From CAVSNH01 sp963729275 (GTDB lineage: Bacteria; Actinomycetota; Acidimicrobiia; Acidimicrobiales; RAAP-2): 64,000 bases of DNA. Each line of letters begins with the position of its first letter. Positions within the stretch are counted from its first letter, which is position 1. Made by a program: the position numbers and the translations under genes. Below the pieces are notes generated by a model. It had not been told where the DNA came from. It saw nothing but the letters and a program-made list of their open reading frames with translations, and ran no database searches. This document shows, in pieces, positions 35,706-46,886 of this stretch. Location of the stretch: assembly GCA_963729275.1 (NCBI GenBank), contig CAVSNH010000013.1, positions 310,001 through 374,000 on the forward strand. The letters run 5' to 3'.

Positions 35706-36488
35706 TCAGTGACGAGCCCCGATGCCGCCCCGGGCTCCGTCGTCGATCGGCTCTGGCGTCCCGCCCATCGTCGCTGCGCCCACCCGGGCCGTGCCGCCGG
35801 TGGCGCGGTCGATGCCGTAGACCCCGTGAGCCTGGTCGCGAACGAGCACACCACGGTCGAGCTCGATGACGCGGCGGCGCATCTGGTCGACCATCCCGGC
35901 GTCGTGGGTGGCCACCACCATGGTGGTGCCGGTGCGGTTGATCTGCTCGAGCAGGCGCATGATGCCGAGGCTGGTGCGGGGGTCGAGGTTCCCGGTGGGC
36001 TCGTCGGCCAACAGGATGAGTGGACGGTTCACGAAGGCCCGGGCGATGGCCACTCGCTGCTGCTCCCCGCCCGACAGCTCGTGGGGCAGATTGTCGCATT
36101 TGGTGGTCAGCCCGACCAGGTCGAGGACCTGGGGCACCTGGGTCAAGATCACGTGCTTGGGGCGGCCGATGACCTCGAGGGCGAAAGCCACGTTCTCGAA
36201 CACCGTCTTGTTGGGCAAGAGGCGGAAGTCCTGGAAGACACAGCCGATGTTGCGTCGCAGGTAGGGGATCCGCCACTTGGGCAGATGCCCGATCTCCTTG
36301 CCCGCCTCCCAGATCCGTCCACGGTTCGGCATCTCCTCGCGCAAGAGGAGGCGGATGAAGGTGGTCTTGCCCGATCCGGACGGCCCGACGAGGAACATGA
36401 ACTCGCCTTTGTCGATCTCCACGGAGAAGTCGCGGAGTGCGACCGTCGAACCCTTGTACGTCTTGGTGACGTGTTCGAATTTGATCAT
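35706..36488 (-). CDS. ftsE: Cell-division ATP-binding protein FtsE
   Basis: A 260-residue ABC ATPase. It has MIKFEHVTKTYKGSTVALRD, Walker A FLVGPSGSGKTTFIRL, the Q-loop VFQDFRLLPNKTVFENV, signature HELSGGEQQRVAIARA, and Walker B ILLADEPTGNLDP. The C-terminal about 30 residues (ATGGTARVGAATMGGTPEPI) extend beyond the usual about 225-residue FtsE and look disordered. FtsE powers FtsX to activate septal wall hydrolases. ATG 36488 matches other FtsE proteins. prfB lies 199 bases upstream and ftsX directly downstream. Confidence 0.97.
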   Translation of the reverse strand: MIKFEHVTKTYKGSTVALRDFSVEIDKGEFMFLVGPSGSGKTTFIRLLLREEMPNRGRIWEAGKEIGHLPKWRIPYLRRNIGCVFQDFRLLPNKTVFENVAFALEVIGRPKHVILTQVPQVLDLVGLTTKCDNLPHELSGGEQQRVAIARAFVNRPLILLADEPTGNLDPRTSLGIMRLLEQINRTGTTMVVATHDAGMVDQMRRRVIELDRGVLVRDQAHGVYGIDRATGGTARVGAATMGGTPEPIDDGARGGIGARH

Positions 36489-37844
36489 CGGCGCGAAGTC
36501 ACGGTGTGGGCTGCACGCGGAACCTCGTGCGTGCCGGGGCACATGTTATCCCTCGTTCTCCGCGAATTGGCGAACGGCCAGGTGGGGGCGGTCGCACGTC
36601 ACCGTTTGGCAGCTGCCGGGCACCGCTCGAGCCGACGGGCGCGTGCGACCGTCGGGCGGCCCGATCGACGGATCGACCGGGAATCGGTCAGTGGCCTCCT
36701 CGGCGCTCTTCGGCCCGGCGCCGCAGCTCGGCTTCGATGAAGTCGTCGAGATCACCGTCGAGCACGGCGTCGACATTGCCCGTCTCGTGGTTGGTTCGCA
36801 GGTCCTTCACCTGTTGGTAGGGGGCGAGCACGTAGGAGCGGATCTGGTTGCCCCACCCGCTGTCGTTGCGGTCGCCGGAGAGCTCGTCCAAGGTGGCCTG
36901 GTGCTCGGCCCGCTGACGCTCGGACAGTTTGGCCGCGAGGACCTCGAGGGCCTTGGCCTTGTTTTGGTGCTGGCTGCGCTGGTTCTGACAGGACACCACG
37001 ATGCCGGTTGGGATGTGGGTGATGCGAACGGCCGAGTCGGTCTTGTTCACGTGCTGGCCGCCCGCGCCCGACGAACGGTAGGTGTCGATCCGGAGGTCCT
37101 TCTCGTCGATCTCGATGTCGGCACCGTCCTCGAGCAAGGGCACGACGTCGAGCGAGGCGAAGCTGGTCTGTCGGCGGTGCTGCGCGTCGAACGGTGACAT
37201 GCGCACCAGTCGGTGGGTGCCGCGCTCGGCGCTGAGGAGGCCGTAGGCGAAGCGGCCGCGCACCAAGAAGGTGGCCGACAACAGTCCGGCCTCCTGTCCC
37301 GGGGTGGCCTCCTCGACCTCGAGCTCGAACCCTCGCCGCTCGGCCCAACGGGTGTACATGCGCAGCATCATCTCTGCCCAGTCCTGGGCGTCGGTGCCAC
37401 CGGCGCTGGCGTGGATCTCGGCCACCGCGTCGTTGCCGTCGTACTCGCCGGCGAACAGCGACCGCAGTTCGAGCCGGGCCAGACGGCGGTCGAGGTCGGC
37501 GACGTGCCCTTCGATCTCGGGGCGGAGCGACTCGTCGGCCTCCTCACGCAGGAGCTCGTAGAGGGTCTCGGCGTCGGACAGGCTCCCCTCGAGCCCGGCG
37601 GCGAGCCCGAGGTCCTCGTTGACCTTGCCGAGCTCCCGGGTCACGTCACGGGCATGGTCGGGGTCGTCCCAGAGGTTGGGCTCCGACACCGCTTTCTCCA
37701 GCTCCGCCCGGCGCAGCTCGAGGCGGTCAGTGCCCAGGATCCGTCCGGCCTCCGTCACCCGTTCCCGCAGCGAGGCCAGCGCCGCGCCCAGGTCCAGTCG
37801 ATCCGGCTCGGAGGCTCCGCGCGGGGGTGTCGCCCCGGGCCATG

Positions 37845-40619
<2,775 letters not shown>

Positions 40620-40693
40620 GGGCTCACTACTTTACCGTCGCTCCTGTAGGCGCCCCGCTGTGCCGTGCCCGTCGCGATCCTCCGGACAGGGTT

Positions 40694-40738
40694 GGCCTCG
40701 GCGTTGGCCTCGGCGCGGCCTCGGCGCCGGCCTCGGCG
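40694..40738. repeat. Four short direct repeats GGCCTCGGCG between hpf and secA
   Basis: GGCCTCGGCG occurs four times, at 40694, 40706, 40717 and 40729, spaced 11-12 bases apart, in the 133-base gap between the hpf stop and the secA start. It could be slippage-generated low complexity or a structured leader of secA; no function is assigned. Confidence 0.6.
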
Positions 40739-40752
40739 CGGCCGCCTGGCCT

Positions 40753-41118
40753 TCAGGCCGTCCGCACCCTCTGGTAGAGCGGGGGGCCCGGGTTGGTCGG
40801 GCGATGCCGCGGCTGTGAGCGGCCGACCAGCCGGCTCTTGATGGTCTCGAGCTGATGCTCGAGCTTCTCGACGACGCGGTCGACGGCAACCAGGGGACTG
40901 GGACCGGCGGCGTGGGCCTGGATGGTCCGGCCGTGGACGGTCATGAGGACCTCACAGCACTCCCGTGCCGCGATCCGTGGATTGTGCTCCTCGGAGAACC
41001 GCACCTCGGCCCGGTCAACGCCCGGACACCGATGGGCGAGCCGGCCGACCTTCTCGCGGGTCAGGGCCCGCACCTCCTCGGACACGATGTTCCTGCCGTA
41101 CGCAATGACCACGTCCAC
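40753..41118 (-). CDS. hpf: Short ribosome hibernation promoting factor
   Basis: A 121-residue protein of the HPF/YfiA family that binds the 30S decoding region in non-growing cells. The fold is visible in VDVVIAYGRNIVSEEVRALT, VDRAEVRFSEEHNPRIAARE, CCEVLMTVHGRTIQAHAAGP and AVDRVVEKLEHQLETIKSRL. Most actinobacteria have long HPF with a C-terminal dimerisation domain of about 60 residues; here the protein ends PGPPLYQRVRTA without it. GTG 41118 has GGAGG 9 bases upstream. It heads the hpf-secA-prfB-ftsE-ftsX group. Confidence 0.87.
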   Translation of the reverse strand: MDVVIAYGRNIVSEEVRALTREKVGRLAHRCPGVDRAEVRFSEEHNPRIAARECCEVLMTVHGRTIQAHAAGPSPLVAVDRVVEKLEHQLETIKSRLVGRSQPRHRPTNPGPPLYQRVRTA

Positions 41119-41583
41119 GAGCGCGCCTCCAGTTCTCCGGTGTTCAGCTACTGCCGGCCGGTCCTCCTGATCGGTCGTTGGATGGACGTGGGTGACGCGA
41201 GGCTGACCTGGTCTTTGACCCCACACTCGCCTGCCGGGGAAGTGACCGCCGCCCCTCGGCGACCGCAACCGCTGCCGGTTGTGATCCGGTCGAGGGACAT
41301 GATGGCGGTGTCGTCCCCTCTCCGCCCGACCCCGACAACCGGAGCCTCGACGGGCAGGGCTTACTCCTAAGTCGCACCATGCTCAGCAACCACGAGTTGC
41401 CTTACGTGGGTCGTTTTGCCTGCGACTGGCTTCGACTTGCAACCACAGACCCTCGCGTCACCCACCCCCGAAGTGTATGCCTGTCCCCCCTGCCAAATCT
41501 GGGGCCGACACTCGGAGTTCACGAAGTTGCAACGTGGCCGACGCAAGGGGCAGTCCCCCCTGCCGGCGTGTCGAATGCCCCGG
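41119..41583. other. Unexplained 465-base intergenic region upstream of hpf
   Basis: A long gap in an otherwise tight genome, with a lower-GC core at about 41380-41535. GTCCCCCCTGCC occurs twice, at 41483 and 41553 (70 bases apart), and the second copy can form a small hairpin with the preceding GGGGCAG. GCAAC-CACGA-GTTGC near 41386 is another small hairpin. Both copies are equally readable as GGCAGGGGGGAC on the minus strand, the direction of hpf. Open frames here have no recognisable product. I find no tRNA or known riboswitch. Confidence 0.45.
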
Positions 41584-42660
41584 TCAGACCCCTTCGACGA
41601 GCCGGAACTTGATCTCGTCGAGCACCGGTATCGGCCCGGGGTCCACCCCTTCCCGGCCGGCCAGGTGCAGGGAGGTGAAGTCCCCGACGAGGGCCAGGTC
41701 GAGCAGCTGGGCCAGCTCGCCCTCGCCGCCCGCCCGCACCTCGATGACGTCGGCCACGACCTCCCGAAGGAGCTCGGTCACCAGGTCGAAGCGCCGGGCC
41801 ACCTGCGGGTGCTCGGCGTTGTGACGGAGGTTGACCAAGGTGATGACCTGGCGGGTGACGTCGCCCTGCTGTCCCCAGCCGGCCACCTCGTTGTGGCAGA
41901 GCTCGGGATACACGTTGTAGAAGGCCGGGCTCTTGGCGTTCTCGTTGATCTGCGCCTTCCAGCGCAGAGCGGCAGCGGCCCCGAGCTCTTGCGCGCCGTA
42001 AATGAGCGGGATGGTGCGGCCGATGCGCTGGGCCACCGACTCGGCCAGGCTGTCCGGGCGCACGAGCTCGTCCCGCCGGCGCCGCAGGCGGTCGGTGGCA
42101 TCGTCCACCCATTGCTGGGCACCAGGGAAGAGGCCGATGGTCTCGAGCAGCACGAGCGGAGGGATGGCCATGGCCCCGAGGGCGGCGCGTGGCTGGGGGA
42201 TGTCGGACGGGACGGGAACGACCGGCACCGCCCATTCCGAGGCCAACCGAGCCAGCTCGCCCCCTCCGGTCACCGCCACCAGGGCCGCGCCCGCCTCGTA
42301 GGCGGCGGCGGCGGCTTCGAGCGTCTCCTCGGTGTCGCCCGAGAAGGAGATGGCGAACACAAGTGAGCCGGTGCCCACGTAGTCGGGCGGCGTGTACCCC
42401 TTCACGACCGTCACCGGGACGGACATGAACGGGGCGGCGGCCACGGCGAGCACGTCGCCGGCGATCCCACTGCCGCCCATGCCGAGGACGACCACGTTCT
42501 CGATGCGCTCTCGGGGTGGCAGGCCGGCCACGTCCCGGGCGGCCAAGGCGGCCATCTCGACTTGTTCGGGCAGCGAGGCCGTCGCCTCCCACATGTCCAG
42601 CGAGTCAACGAGAAGAGGCGACGGCTCGGCGCCGACCCCCGACGAGCGGACGGGTGTCAA
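41584..42660 (-). CDS. Bifunctional phosphoglucose/phosphomannose isomerase (SIS domain)
   Basis: A 358-residue enzyme of the archaeal/actinobacterial PGI/PMI family. The SIS core has NVVVLGMGGSGIAGDVLAVA, VFAISFSGDTEETLEAAAAA and ALVAVTGGGELARLA; a second isomerase half has INENAKSPAFYNVYPELCHN and ending DEIKFRLVEGV. It interconverts fructose-6-phosphate with glucose-6- or mannose-6-phosphate, feeding cell-wall mannose chemistry. No ATG or GTG stands before SLDMWEAT; TTG at 42660 overlaps the stop of the Trm112-like gene by 4 bases (TTGA), so translation coupling with a TTG start is the best fit. Confidence 0.9.
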   Translation of the reverse strand: MTPVRSSGVGAEPSPLLVDSLDMWEATASLPEQVEMAALAARDVAGLPPRERIENVVVLGMGGSGIAGDVLAVAAAPFMSVPVTVVKGYTPPDYVGTGSLVFAISFSGDTEETLEAAAAAYEAGAALVAVTGGGELARLASEWAVPVVPVPSDIPQPRAALGAMAIPPLVLLETIGLFPGAQQWVDDATDRLRRRRDELVRPDSLAESVAQRIGRTIPLIYGAQELGAAAALRWKAQINENAKSPAFYNVYPELCHNEVAGWGQQGDVTRQVITLVNLRHNAEHPQVARRFDLVTELLREVVADVIEVRAGGEGELAQLLDLALVGDFTSLHLAGREGVDPGPIPVLDEIKFRLVEGV

Positions 42661-42908
42661 CTGGCCGGCCCCTTGCCCGTCTCGGTCGCCTCGCCGGCGT
42701 CGGCCCGGGCCATGAGCCGTGCGTGCTCGGCATCGTCGACGGTGGTGGCCTCGTCGATGAGCATGACCGGGATCCCGTCGCGCACCGCGTAGAGGCGGTG
42801 CAACCTCGGGTTGTAGAGGTTGTCCTCGTCGGAGAAGTAGAGGAGCGGGCCCTTGTCCTCCGGGCAGGCCAACACCTCGATGAGGAGGGGGTCGAGCGTC
42901 ATGGTCAT
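42657..42908 (-). CDS. Trm112-like (UPF0434) zinc-binding protein
   Basis: An 83-residue protein with LLIEVLACPEDKGPLLYF and LHRLYAVRDGIPVMLIDEA, the Trm112/UPF0434 fold; only one of the usual four zinc cysteines (CPEDKG) is present, so metal binding is doubtful. In other species Trm112 activates methyltransferases. Between pmm and the PGI/PMI gene this small gene is conserved in actinobacteria. It overlaps the PGI/PMI gene by 4 bases. Confidence 0.85.
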   Translation of the reverse strand: MTMTLDPLLIEVLACPEDKGPLLYFSDEDNLYNPRLHRLYAVRDGIPVMLIDEATTVDDAEHARLMARADAGEATETGKGPAS

Positions 42909-42965
42909 GTCCTCTCGGGTCGCGGACGGGCACCGAAGCGCTGAGATCGTGGGTGACGACTCATC

Positions 42966-44357
42966 TCAGCTCCCGGCCACCCGCTCGATGGCGTCGCGTA
43001 CTTCCTTCACATGGTCGGCCAACGAGTCCTGGTCCGGCGCCTCGACGTTGAGACGCAGGAGCGGCTCGGTGTTGGACGGTCGCACGTTGTACCACCAGTC
43101 GCCGCGGTCGACGGTGAGGCCGTCGAGACGGTCCGGCGTCCCGAGCGCACCCCCTGCCGCCTCGACCTCGGCGGCCAGGCGCTCGACGGCCTCGGCCGGG
43201 TCGTCGACCTTTGTGTTGATCTCGCCGGAGTCGGCGTAGCGCTGGAAGGGTTCGAGCAACGTGGAGAGGCTCTTTCCCGAGTTGCTCATGAGCTCGAGGA
43301 CGACCATGGCGGCGATGATCCCCGAGTCGGCCCGGTAGTTGTCGCGGAAGTAGTAGTGGCCCGAGTGCTCGCCCCCGAAGACAGCTCCCGTCTCCGACAT
43401 CACCTGCTTGATGAAGCTGTGCCCGACCTTGGTGCGCACCGCCGTACCGCCTTTTGCCTCGATCGTCTCGGGCACCACCCGCGAGCAGATGCAGTTGTAG
43501 AGCACCGTCGACCCCGGATACTTGTCCAGCATGGACGAGGCGACCAGAGCGGTCGTGAGCGACCCAGAGACCGGTTCGGCCCGCTCGTCGACCAGAAAGA
43601 CGCGATCGGCGTCGCCGTCGAAGGCCAGCCCGATGTCGGCCGATCCGGCGAGCACGGCCTCGCGCAGTGCGGTGAGGTTTTCGGTCTGGATGGGATCGGC
43701 CGGGTGGTTGGGGAAGGTCCCGTCGAGCTCCCCGAAGAGGATCCGAACATCGAAGGGAAGCCCCTCGAAGACGACCGGGGCAACCAGACCACCCATGCCG
43801 TTGGCCGTGTCGGCCACGATGCGCAGCGGCTCGAGGGCGTCGACGTCGACGAAGGAGCGCACGTGGACGGCGTACTCGGGGAGCAGGTCCCGATGCTCGA
43901 GCGGGGCGAGCCGCGACGAGTCCAGTGGGGGCCGGCCGTCGGTCGCCCAGCGGTCGAGGAGCTCCTCGGCTGTCGCCTCGATCTCGGCCAGTCCCGTGTC
44001 CCGGCCGACCGGACGGGCGCCCGACAGGCAGAGCTTGCAGCCGTTGTACTGGGCGGGGTTGTGAGAGGCGGTGAACATGGCGCCGGGCGCGTCGAGCGAG
44101 CCGGCGGCGAAGTACAGCAGGTCGGTCGAGGCCAGGCCGAGGTCGATCACGCTCACGCCTTCGGCGCGCACGCCCTCGGCGAAGGCGGCCGAGAGCGCCT
44201 TGCCCGATTCGCGCATGTCGCGGCCCACCAACATGGTGGGGCTCTTGGCAAAGCGGGCGAAAGCCATACCGATGGCCCGGAACTGCTCTTCGTTGAGCTG
44301 GTCGGGCACGGTGCCGCGGACGTCATAGGCCTTGAACACGTCGGAGAGGGAGCCCAT
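42966..44357 (-). CDS. manB: Phosphomannomutase/phosphoglucomutase
   Basis: A 463-residue mutase of the alpha-D-phosphohexomutase family that interconverts mannose-6-P and mannose-1-P (or the glucose pair). The serine loop is GAMFTASHNPAQYNG with phosphoserine in TASHNP, the metal loop IGLAFDGDADRVFLVD, the sugar loop FGGEHSGHYYFRDN, and the phosphate loop NVRPSNTEPLLRLNVE. It begins MGSLSDVFKAYDVRG. First gene of the pmm/Trm112/PGI-PMI group, which supplies GDP-mannose and related sugars for envelope glycans. The name follows the mycobacterial homologue. Confidence 0.95.
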   Translation of the reverse strand: MGSLSDVFKAYDVRGTVPDQLNEEQFRAIGMAFARFAKSPTMLVGRDMRESGKALSAAFAEGVRAEGVSVIDLGLASTDLLYFAAGSLDAPGAMFTASHNPAQYNGCKLCLSGARPVGRDTGLAEIEATAEELLDRWATDGRPPLDSSRLAPLEHRDLLPEYAVHVRSFVDVDALEPLRIVADTANGMGGLVAPVVFEGLPFDVRILFGELDGTFPNHPADPIQTENLTALREAVLAGSADIGLAFDGDADRVFLVDERAEPVSGSLTTALVASSMLDKYPGSTVLYNCICSRVVPETIEAKGGTAVRTKVGHSFIKQVMSETGAVFGGEHSGHYYFRDNYRADSGIIAAMVVLELMSNSGKSLSTLLEPFQRYADSGEINTKVDDPAEAVERLAAEVEAAGGALGTPDRLDGLTVDRGDWWYNVRPSNTEPLLRLNVEAPDQDSLADHVKEVRDAIERVAGS

Positions 44358-44489
44358 GGCCGGGCCATCCTACCCAGGCCCCTCGCGACGGCCCGAGGCC
44401 CGCGTCTCCCCGGACGACGCCATCTGACGGACTCACCGGCGCGGCGTTTCGTCCGGGCCCGGACCGGACGTGCGTGGCAGTATCGGGCC

Positions 44490-46163
44490 GTGCCAGCACC
44501 GACGAGCGCATCCCCAGGAATCCGGCCCCATCGACCCGGCGCGCCGGACGGTGTCCGGTGGCGGCGGCGCCGTGCCGTGCTGCGACGGCTCGTTCTCCCT
44601 ATGACCATGGCCGTTTCGCTCCTCCTTCTCGTGGCGGCCTCTGCCACCGTCCTTCCTGGTCCGGTGGCGAGGGTGGCCACCCGGGCCCTCCATGCCGTGC
44701 CCGCCGCGGCCACCACTCCTTCTCCGACCAGCCTCCACGTCGTCGTGGGCGCCGCCACCGACGTGGCCACCGGCGGTTACTGGCTGGTGGCCTCCGACGG
44801 TGGCGTCTTCGCTTTCGGTGCGCCGTTCTACGGCTCGGCCGGTGGGCTGACGCTCAACGCGCCGATCGTGGGCATGGCGGCAACCCCGAACGGAGGCGGC
44901 TACTGGCTGGTGGCCTCGGACGGCGGCGTCTTCGCCTACGGCGATGCCCAGTTCTACGGGTCGATGGGCGGACATCCGCTGAATGCGCCCATCGTGGGCA
45001 TGGCGGCCACCCCCAACGGAGGTGGCTATTGGTTCACCGCCGCCGACGGCGGCGTCTTCGCCTTCGGTGACGCCGGCTTCTTCGGATCGATGGGCGGTAA
45101 ACCGCTCAACGCACCGGTCGTGGCCATGGCCGCCACCCCGGACGGAGACGGCTACTGGTTCACGGCTGCCGACGGCGGCGTCTTCGCCTTCGGTAACGCG
45201 CCGTTCTTCGGATCGATGGGGGGACACCCCCTCAACCGGCCCATCGTGAGCATGGCCGCCACCCCGGATGGAAACGGCTACTGGTTCACGGCTGCCGACG
45301 GCGGGCTCTTCGCCTACGGTGACGCCCCGTTCTTCGGATCGGCGGTCGGTTCGCTGCAACGGGCGGCGGTCGCCATCGACCCCACCGGGTCGGGCACCGC
45401 CACTGGCTACCGGGTGGTGTCGGCCGACGGCAGCGTCTACTCCTTCGGCTCGGCCGTCTATCTCGGAGGCGTCGTGGTACCGCCACTGGCGGGCCAGACG
45501 ATCGTTCTCGACCCCGGCCACGACGGCGGCAACGCTCTCGATCCCGCCTTCATCGACCAACCCATCGACGGTGGTGGCTTCACCGAGTCGTGTGACACGG
45601 TCGGCACCGAGACGGCGGCCGGCTACCCCGAGCACGCCTTCAACTTCGACGTTGCCACCCGGCTCGCCGCCCTTTTGGAAGCAGGCGGGGCCAAAGTGGT
45701 CATGACCCGGTACACCGACACCGGAATCGGGCCGTGCGTGAACGTGCGCGCCGCCATCGGCAACGATGCCGGTGCCGCACTGGCCGTCTCGATCCACGCC
45801 GACGGCGGTCCGGTGACCGGACAGGGTTTTTCGGTGGACGTCCCCGAGCCCGTGGTGAGCTCGATCAGCAACAACACCGCCATCGTGGGGCCGTCGCTAC
45901 AGCTGGGGATGGCCATCCGCAATGCCTTCGCCGCGGACACCGGCGAAACCGTGGCCGACTACACGGGTGCCGACGGCATCGTTCCCCGTGACGACCTCGG
46001 GGGCCTGAACCTGTCGACCATCCCGAAGGTGCTCATCGAGTGCGCCAACATGCAGAACCCGGCCGACGCGGCTCTGACCGAATCACCGGCTTGGCGCCAG
46101 CTGGCCGCCCAGGGGATCGCCGACGGCATCACCGCCGACATCACCTCCATCGAGGTGCCCTGA
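44490..46163 (+). CDS. Repeat-bearing N-acetylmuramoyl-L-alanine amidase
   Basis: A 557-residue exported protein. A signal/anchor segment (LRRLVLPMTMAVSLLLLVAA) is at about residues 30-55. Then come six repeats of about 42 residues (see the repeat entry), each GYWLVASDGGVFAFG-like with a following GSMGG turn, which should fold as a beta-propeller or solenoid. The C-terminal about 220 residues are an Amidase_3 zinc hydrolase: TIVLDPGHDGGNALD (first His), YPEHAFNFDVATRLAALLEA, VSIHADGGPVTG (second His), IPKVLIECANMQNPADA (Glu). It should cut the stem peptide from peptidoglycan. GTG 44490 is taken as start. Confidence 0.9.
   Translation: MPAPTSASPGIRPHRPGAPDGVRWRRRRAVLRRLVLPMTMAVSLLLLVAASATVLPGPVARVATRALHAVPAAATTPSPTSLHVVVGAATDVATGGYWLVASDGGVFAFGAPFYGSAGGLTLNAPIVGMAATPNGGGYWLVASDGGVFAYGDAQFYGSMGGHPLNAPIVGMAATPNGGGYWFTAADGGVFAFGDAGFFGSMGGKPLNAPVVAMAATPDGDGYWFTAADGGVFAFGNAPFFGSMGGHPLNRPIVSMAATPDGNGYWFTAADGGLFAYGDAPFFGSAVGSLQRAAVAIDPTGSGTATGYRVVSADGSVYSFGSAVYLGGVVVPPLAGQTIVLDPGHDGGNALDPAFIDQPIDGGGFTESCDTVGTETAAGYPEHAFNFDVATRLAALLEAGGAKVVMTRYTDTGIGPCVNVRAAIGNDAGAALAVSIHADGGPVTGQGFSVDVPEPVVSSISNNTAIVGPSLQLGMAIRNAFAADTGETVADYTGADGIVPRDDLGGLNLSTIPKVLIECANMQNPADAALTESPAWRQLAAQGIADGITADITSIEVP
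44772..45488 (+). repeat. Six tandem about 126-bp coding repeats in the amidase gene
   Basis: Units begin at 44772, 44895, 45021, 45147, 45273 and 45402, spaced 123, 126, 126, 126 and 129 bases. Units 1-5 share GYW(L/F)xAxDGGVFAxG then (F/Y)GS and GG, ending in a MAATPxG phrase; the sixth is degenerate (GYRVVSADGSVYSFG). Units 2-4 are also close at DNA level, which points to recent unequal exchange. I associate this repeat with Acidimicrobiia secreted proteins. Confidence 0.93.
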
Positions 46164-46175
46164 GCGAGGCCGTCG

Positions 46176-46883
46176 TCAGTCGGAGTCGCCACCGCCCTCG
46201 GCCAAGAGGGTGGCCACGTCCCGGGCGGTTGCCTCGCACAGCTCGACGAGCAGGGCCAGCCGGTCGGAAACGGCGTCGATCGACAACAGGTTCTGACGGT
46301 CGAGCGGGCTGAGCGGGGCGAGCTCGCACAGCTGGAAGCTGGCGGTGTCGGCCTGGCGGGCAAGGGGCAGCTCGAAGGGCAGCGCCGGCATGTCCCCCCA
46401 TTCCGAGAGGAGCGACCGCAGCCGTCGCACGGCCGTCTTGGCCGCCGACAGCGCTGCCGTGTCCCCTATCGCCGTGACCGATGGTCGTGGCTCGACCTCC
46501 GCCCTCGGATAGGGGTCATCGTCCAGCCAGGCCACCACTTCGATGCGCTCGAGCCCATGGGCGAGCACGTACCGCCGTCCCTCACCAGCTTCGGTCATTC
46601 GCTCGATGCGGGCCACGGTGCCGAGGTCGAAACGCTCGTCTCCCCCGCCCACCTCGGACCCCCGGGAGATGAGCACCACGCCGAATGACCGGTCGACCGG
46701 CGTCCAGACGTCGCGTCCTGCACCGAGCACGCTGGCCACGCCGCCGCCCGCCCCTCCGGCCAGGCAGTCGCGGACCAGGGTCAGATACCGGGGCTCGAAG
46801 ACGTGCAGCGGAAGGGCACCATCGGGAAACAGGACGGTCGACAGCGGGAACATGCCCATGACCGCGCTCGCCCGTCGGGCCAT
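46176..46883 (-). CDS. LON substrate-binding domain protein
   Basis: A 235-residue stand-alone Lon N-domain protein without ATPase or protease. The pattern is clear: MFPLSTVLFPDGALPLHVFE, PRYLTLVRDCLAG, FGVVLISRGSEVGGGD and GTVARIERMTEAGEGRRYVL, ending in a helical bundle (LLSIDAVSDRLALLVELCEA). It likely recognises damaged or hydrophobic proteins, with no known partner here. The ATG starts three bases after the stop of the large membrane protein gene, so the two genes are coupled. An internal ATG at residue 9 is an alternative start. Confidence 0.88.
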   Translation of the reverse strand: MARRASAVMGMFPLSTVLFPDGALPLHVFEPRYLTLVRDCLAGGAGGGVASVLGAGRDVWTPVDRSFGVVLISRGSEVGGGDERFDLGTVARIERMTEAGEGRRYVLAHGLERIEVVAWLDDDPYPRAEVEPRPSVTAIGDTAALSAAKTAVRRLRSLLSEWGDMPALPFELPLARQADTASFQLCELAPLSPLDRQNLLSIDAVSDRLALLVELCEATARDVATLLAEGGGDSD

Positions 46884-46886
46884 GGC

